From: Ascoidea asiatica
Taxonomy: Eukaryota; Ascomycota; Saccharomycetes; Ascoideales; Ascoideaceae
DNA: 64,000 nt
Reading direction: 5' to 3'
Assembly: GCA_001600695.1 (NCBI GenBank)
Contig: BCKQ01000010.1
Span: forward strand, 28,741 to 92,740
The position numbers and the translations under genes are program-made. Below the pieces are notes generated by a model. That model was not told the origin of the DNA. It did no database searches and saw only the letters and a program-made list of their open reading frames with translations. Below, one piece after another: positions 61,701-64,000 of this stretch. Positions within the stretch are counted from its first letter, which is position 1. Every line of letters begins with the position of its first letter.

Positions 61701-62771
61701 TTTTCCATTACCATATCTAGATACATCAGTACTTGTACCACCCATATCAAATCCAATCAAAGGTATATTATTTTTAGGATTGAAGCAAGTAGCTGAATAG
61801 CCAACAACCCCTCCAGCCGGACCAGATAATATGGCTCTTAAACCTGAGAACTGTTTTGCATCAACCAAACCACCATCAGACTGCATAAATTCACAAGAGA
61901 CTCCTTTATTATTCTTGTTAGTTGGATCAGATAAAGAGCAAATACCATCTTTCAACCCACTTTCAAATCCAGATAAATATTTTTTAATTTCTGGAGTTAA
62001 ATATGCATCAGCAATAGACGAATTAGCTCTTGGTACAAATTTGATCATAGGGGATAAACTTGAAGAAGTTGAGATATGAGTGAAACCGATTTCTTTTGCA
62101 ACTTTTTCAACTAATTGTTCATGATAAGGGAAAGTATATGAATGTAAAAGACAAATACCTATTGATCTAATACCAGTTGAATATAAGATTTTTAAAGATG
62201 ATCTTATTTCCTCTACATTTGGTGTTTTAAGTATTCTTACAATCTCACCGGATAAACCTTTTACAAGATTTTTATCATTTTTGACCGAAAGTTCATCCGT
62301 TTTGAATTGAAATGGATTTTCAGAGTAATCTTCTAAAGTAACCCTTTCATCAACTTCGACTACAGATTCATATAATACATCAGACCTTTTTGCACTCAAA
62401 TCAAATATATGAGGTCTTGTTTGATTTCCAATAATCAAACAATCCTTAAAACCTTTAGTAGTAATTAAAGCACATCTCAATTTTTCACCGCTGGATCCTC
62501 TTCTTTCTAAAAGGGCATTAGTGGCAACAGTTGTACCCATTCTTATTGATTCGATTTTCGAAGTATCTAGAGGTGTACCTCTTGGAATCTTAGTTTTTGT
62601 GAAAATTTCCAATAATCTTCGAATACCTTCTAAAGGAGCATCATTATAGTTATCGGGATCCACAGATAATAATTTTATTATAACATCATCTTTCATATCT
62701 CCACTTCCAGAATTCCCAACACAATCAGTGAAAGTTCCACCACGATCAATGGCAATACGATAGCCTGTCAT
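58722..62771 (-). CDS. OXP1: 5-oxoprolinase (ATP-dependent)
   Basis: Cleaves 5-oxoproline to glutamate with ATP, in glutathione turnover. At 1349 residues (S. cerevisiae Oxp1 1286) it has the two fused hydantoinase halves: HyuA with the ATPase loops DRGGTFTD (9-16) and FDMGGTSTDVSRY, and HyuB with SNHPGIGGTHLPDITVITP, HHADIGG and GGNVMTSQRVTD. The C terminus keeps TPGGGGYG. Full length and intact. First ATG used. Three ambiguous codons. Confidence 0.95.
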   Translation of the reverse strand: MTGYRIAIDRGGTFTDCVGNSGSGDMKDDVIIKLLSVDPDNYNDAPLEGIRRLLEIFTKTKIPRGTPLDTSKIESIRMGTTVATNALLERRGSSGEKLRCALITTKGFKDCLIIGNQTRPHIFDLSAKRSDVLYESVVEVDERVTLEDYSENPFQFKTDELSVKNDKNLVKGLSGEIVRILKTPNVEEIRSSLKILYSTGIRSIGICLLHSYTFPYHEQLVEKVAKEIGFTHISTSSSLSPMIKFVPRANSSIADAYLTPEIKKYLSGFESGLKDGICSLSDPTNKNNKGVSCEFMQSDGGLVDAKQFSGLRAILSGPAGGVVGYSATCFNPKNNIPLIGFDMGGTSTDVSRYGNGKFDHVFETVTAGVTIQSPQLDINTVAAGGGSRLFYKNGLFVVGPESAGSHPGPAAYRKNGPLTITDANLFLGRLLPEYFPKIFGPNENKSLDEEIVESKFLELTKQINKENPQKQMTPDEVAFGFITIANETMSRPIRALTEAKGFIVSKHRLVTFGGAGGQHAVAIAKALGIKTVLAHRYSSVLSAYGMSLADVVEETQEPCSFTLDSDSQLHLKERLIKLKNDSREKLSKHGFNKSHIKFEEYLNLRYKGTXTPIMVLKGFKGGDWDFYESFCELHKREFGFIFENKEIIVDDIRVRGIGSTSTMKESSVDEQYERLKENNLLKIVTNEKTKFIKMVYFENGRVETPVYRLEELSIGTKLMGPCILADGTQTNVIQPYCEAIVLKSHVLIRIGEKSGNKNSLSLSKSLNSNEEPLKIDPVLLSIFGHRFMDIAEQMGTSLQKTSVSTNVKERLDFSCALFDPLGNLVANAPHLPVHLGSMSTCVSSQAKLWKGKLKEGDVLVSNHPGIGGTHLPDITVITPKFLDGKIIFYVASRAHHADIGGILPGSMPPNSKELYEEGAAIYSELLVSQGKFNEERMIELLLKEPAKYPECSGTRCLNDNLSDLKAQIAANQKGIDLIQQLINEFSLNTIISYMIAIQDNSAKTVVKMLQKISDRFNGQKISGVDYMDDGSKINLKVDIQDDKTIFDFTGTSKQVYNNINAPEAITYSALIYCLRCLVDEEIPLNQGCLRPIKVIIPKGSLLSPSTDAAVVGGNVMTSQRVTDVILKAFNVMAGSQGDCNNLTFGTGGNDSKTGKYTPGFGYYETIAGGHGASSTWDGVDGVHTNMTNTRITDAEIFERRYPIILNKFELRENSGGNGLHKGGKGVVRDIEFRIPVTCSILSERRVNSPYGLEGGEPGKRGLNIWIKLIKDSNGKIIEKKEINIGGKNTIKAAIGDHIXIFTPGGGGYGKPLDPSKSKSKNXLKEELHPKHKWVGNGSVGNRLRIQETN

Positions 62772-63925
62772 TTTGAACAGTATGTGATAATAGTATATTT
62801 ATAATAGGTAGTTTAATTATGCTATTTATGCTATAGTAAAAAATTTTTAACAGTTATCACAGTTTCAGAGCTTAGAATTTTAATAAAAAAAAGAAATAAG
62901 AAATATATAATCACCTTAGAAGAACATTGAAACCAATTGAAAGAAAAAAAGAAGATTTAAATACAAATTTCATGATCTAATACAAACTCGCTGCTTCTCT
63001 GATAAAAAGAGTAATCTAATACTTTATTGCTTCTATTCAATACGCTGGTAAAATTCATATCTCGAATACCTGTATCAATGCTCCTTGAACTGGAGTAATA
63101 TCAACTTCAGAACTCTCGAGCCCGGATAAAAATNAATACCCTTCAGACAATTTATGCTTTCGGCAAGTCTCAAATATACCCGAGAATAAGTAATTACAGT
63201 ACCTGAATTTATTGCAACGTTTCAAGGTAGTTATAATATAAACTTCAGTGCTATTTAAAAAATAGTTCAGATATAAAAGGCCTCCTCGCTTTTTGACTTC
63301 ATTGTAATCGGCTTTTAAAGGATTAAGAAACCGAGGAAAAGCCAGGAAATTTTTGAATTCTTAAAATTGTTCAAACCAAATTCTAAAAGACAGAAACTGA
63401 TTCATTCTTGATTTTTAATTTTCCATAATTGATGCTTTAGTTATAAGACCCTAATGTGAATAAAAAGTATTGAAGAAAAGTGTTGTTTAGAATAACTACA
63501 ATCAGCTTACAGATAAAATGAATAGGTTTCTATTTTACGATTCACAAGATCTAAGGATCATAGAAAATATAAGAATAATACTAATTGTCATATTGAAATG
63601 TATAAGAAAATAATAGTCCATGAAGTAATTTGAAATAACAATCACTGAAAAACAAAATGAATCAGAAAACACATTATGCTATTCCAAGAATTGTTATTGA
63701 AAGAAATCTGAGAAAAAGAAATAGAATCAAAGAAATGAAGTGAATTTCAATAAAATCAAAAAAAGATATTTAGAGAATAGAATAGAATAGAATAGAGTAA
63801 AGTAGAGTAGAAGAAAATAAAAGAAAAGAAAATAATAGAATTTGGGAAGCCATACATTATACCTTTTACAGAATCCTAACGTTAACTCAAAAATAAAAAA
63901 TAAAGGCTTTAAAATTCCAATTTAT
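62772..63925. other. Intergenic between oxoprolinase and pheromone gene
   Basis: A 1.15-kb stretch holding the oxoprolinase upstream region and the pheromone gene's 3' region. An AATAG/AGTAG-type microsatellite lies at 63779-63830 and TAACGTTA at 63877-63884. No gene seen. Confidence 0.55.
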
Positions 63926-64000
63926 TTAAACAACAGGTTGATTTGGCTCCAAAGTGATCCAGTGAGCATCAGCTTCAGCGTCTCTTTTAACAACAGGTTG
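63926..64000 (-). CDS. Alpha-factor-type mating pheromone precursor, C-terminal end (partial)
   Basis: The minus strand from the window edge reads QPVV, then KR, DAEADA, then HWITLEPNQPVV and a stop (TAA at 63926-63928). This is the layout of alpha-factor precursors: pheromone copies each preceded by a Kex2 site (KR) and X-Ala dipeptides trimmed by Ste13, with mature peptides ending in QPxx. The leading QPVV is the end of the previous copy. The predicted mature peptide is the 12-mer HWITLEPNQPVV, comparable with the 13-residue S. cerevisiae peptide that shares the W, L, P and QP spacing. The signal, pro-region and number of copies lie beyond the right edge. Confidence 0.88.
   Translation of the reverse strand, partial: QPVVKRDAEADAHWITLEPNQPVV

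Noticed and set aside
1-64000. CRISPR arrays, bacterial operons, riboswitches
   Set aside because: Gene content is eukaryotic; tandem repeats present are microsatellites without spacers.

Overview
This window is nuclear DNA of a budding yeast (Saccharomycotina). It is very AT-rich. The genes are essentially intron-free, they encode single-copy yeast proteins, and asparagine runs and microsatellites are common inside the coding regions. Isolated ambiguous bases (n), roughly one per kb, suggest a heterozygous diploid assembly. The last bases hold the end of an alpha-factor-type pheromone precursor, which also points to a budding yeast. I cannot name the genus. CTG codons are very rare, so the decoding of CUG cannot be settled from this window.

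Layout. 1-2.4 kb: broken Ty1/copia retrotransposon on the minus strand, cut by the window edge. 3.5-5.4 kb: Fet3-type ferroxidase. 6.3-11.6 kb: IQGAP (Iqg1). 12.2-14.6 kb: Rog1-type lipase. 15.2-17.8 kb: nucleoporin Nup84. 18.2-19.7 kb: Mch1-type transporter. 19.7-23.3 kb: gene-poor stretch with a 54-base T run and a 56-codon zinc-ribbon ORF. 23.3-25.0 kb: chaperonin CCT6. 25.1-29.0 kb: synaptojanin. 29.9-32.7 kb: F-box/YccV protein resembling FBXO21. 32.7-35.6 kb: Ubp12-like deubiquitinase. 36.4-37.6 kb: Asn-rich protein ending in a PP1-docking tail. 37.8-38.8 kb: p24 cargo receptor (Erv25). 38.8-40 kb: GC-rich, ambiguity-rich island. 40.0-41.1 kb: DUF3445 protein. 41.2-45.1 kb: RFC-like protein with PCNA-, SUMO- and ubiquitin-binding signatures, divergent from Mgs1 (45.5-46.8 kb). 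46.9-47.4 kb: unknown protein. 48.1-49.8 kb: Sel1/Dsf2-like protein. 51.3-53.4 kb: Lee1-type CCCH protein. 54.1-54.9 kb: Elp6. 55.3-56.1 kb: Phs1-like protein with an altered catalytic tyrosine. 56.5-57.4 kb: ER J-protein Erj5. 57.6-58.3 kb: Vma12. 58.7-62.8 kb: 5-oxoprolinase. 63.9-64.0 kb: end of the pheromone gene.

The genes do not form one pathway, as expected for a yeast chromosome arm. Two neighbourhoods are functionally suggestive. One is the RFC-like/Mgs1 divergent pair, where the ubiquitin-binding finger usually found on Mgs1 is absent from Mgs1 but a similar finger sits in the neighbour. The other is the ER cluster Phs1-like, Erj5 and Vma12, three ER-membrane proteins side by side.

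Most promising for new biology: the RFC-like protein and its partner; the pheromone gene at the right edge; the Phs1-like protein with Tyr replaced by Phe; the PP1-docking Asn-rich protein; the small zinc-ribbon ORF; and the palindrome TAACGTTA recurring in intergenic DNA.
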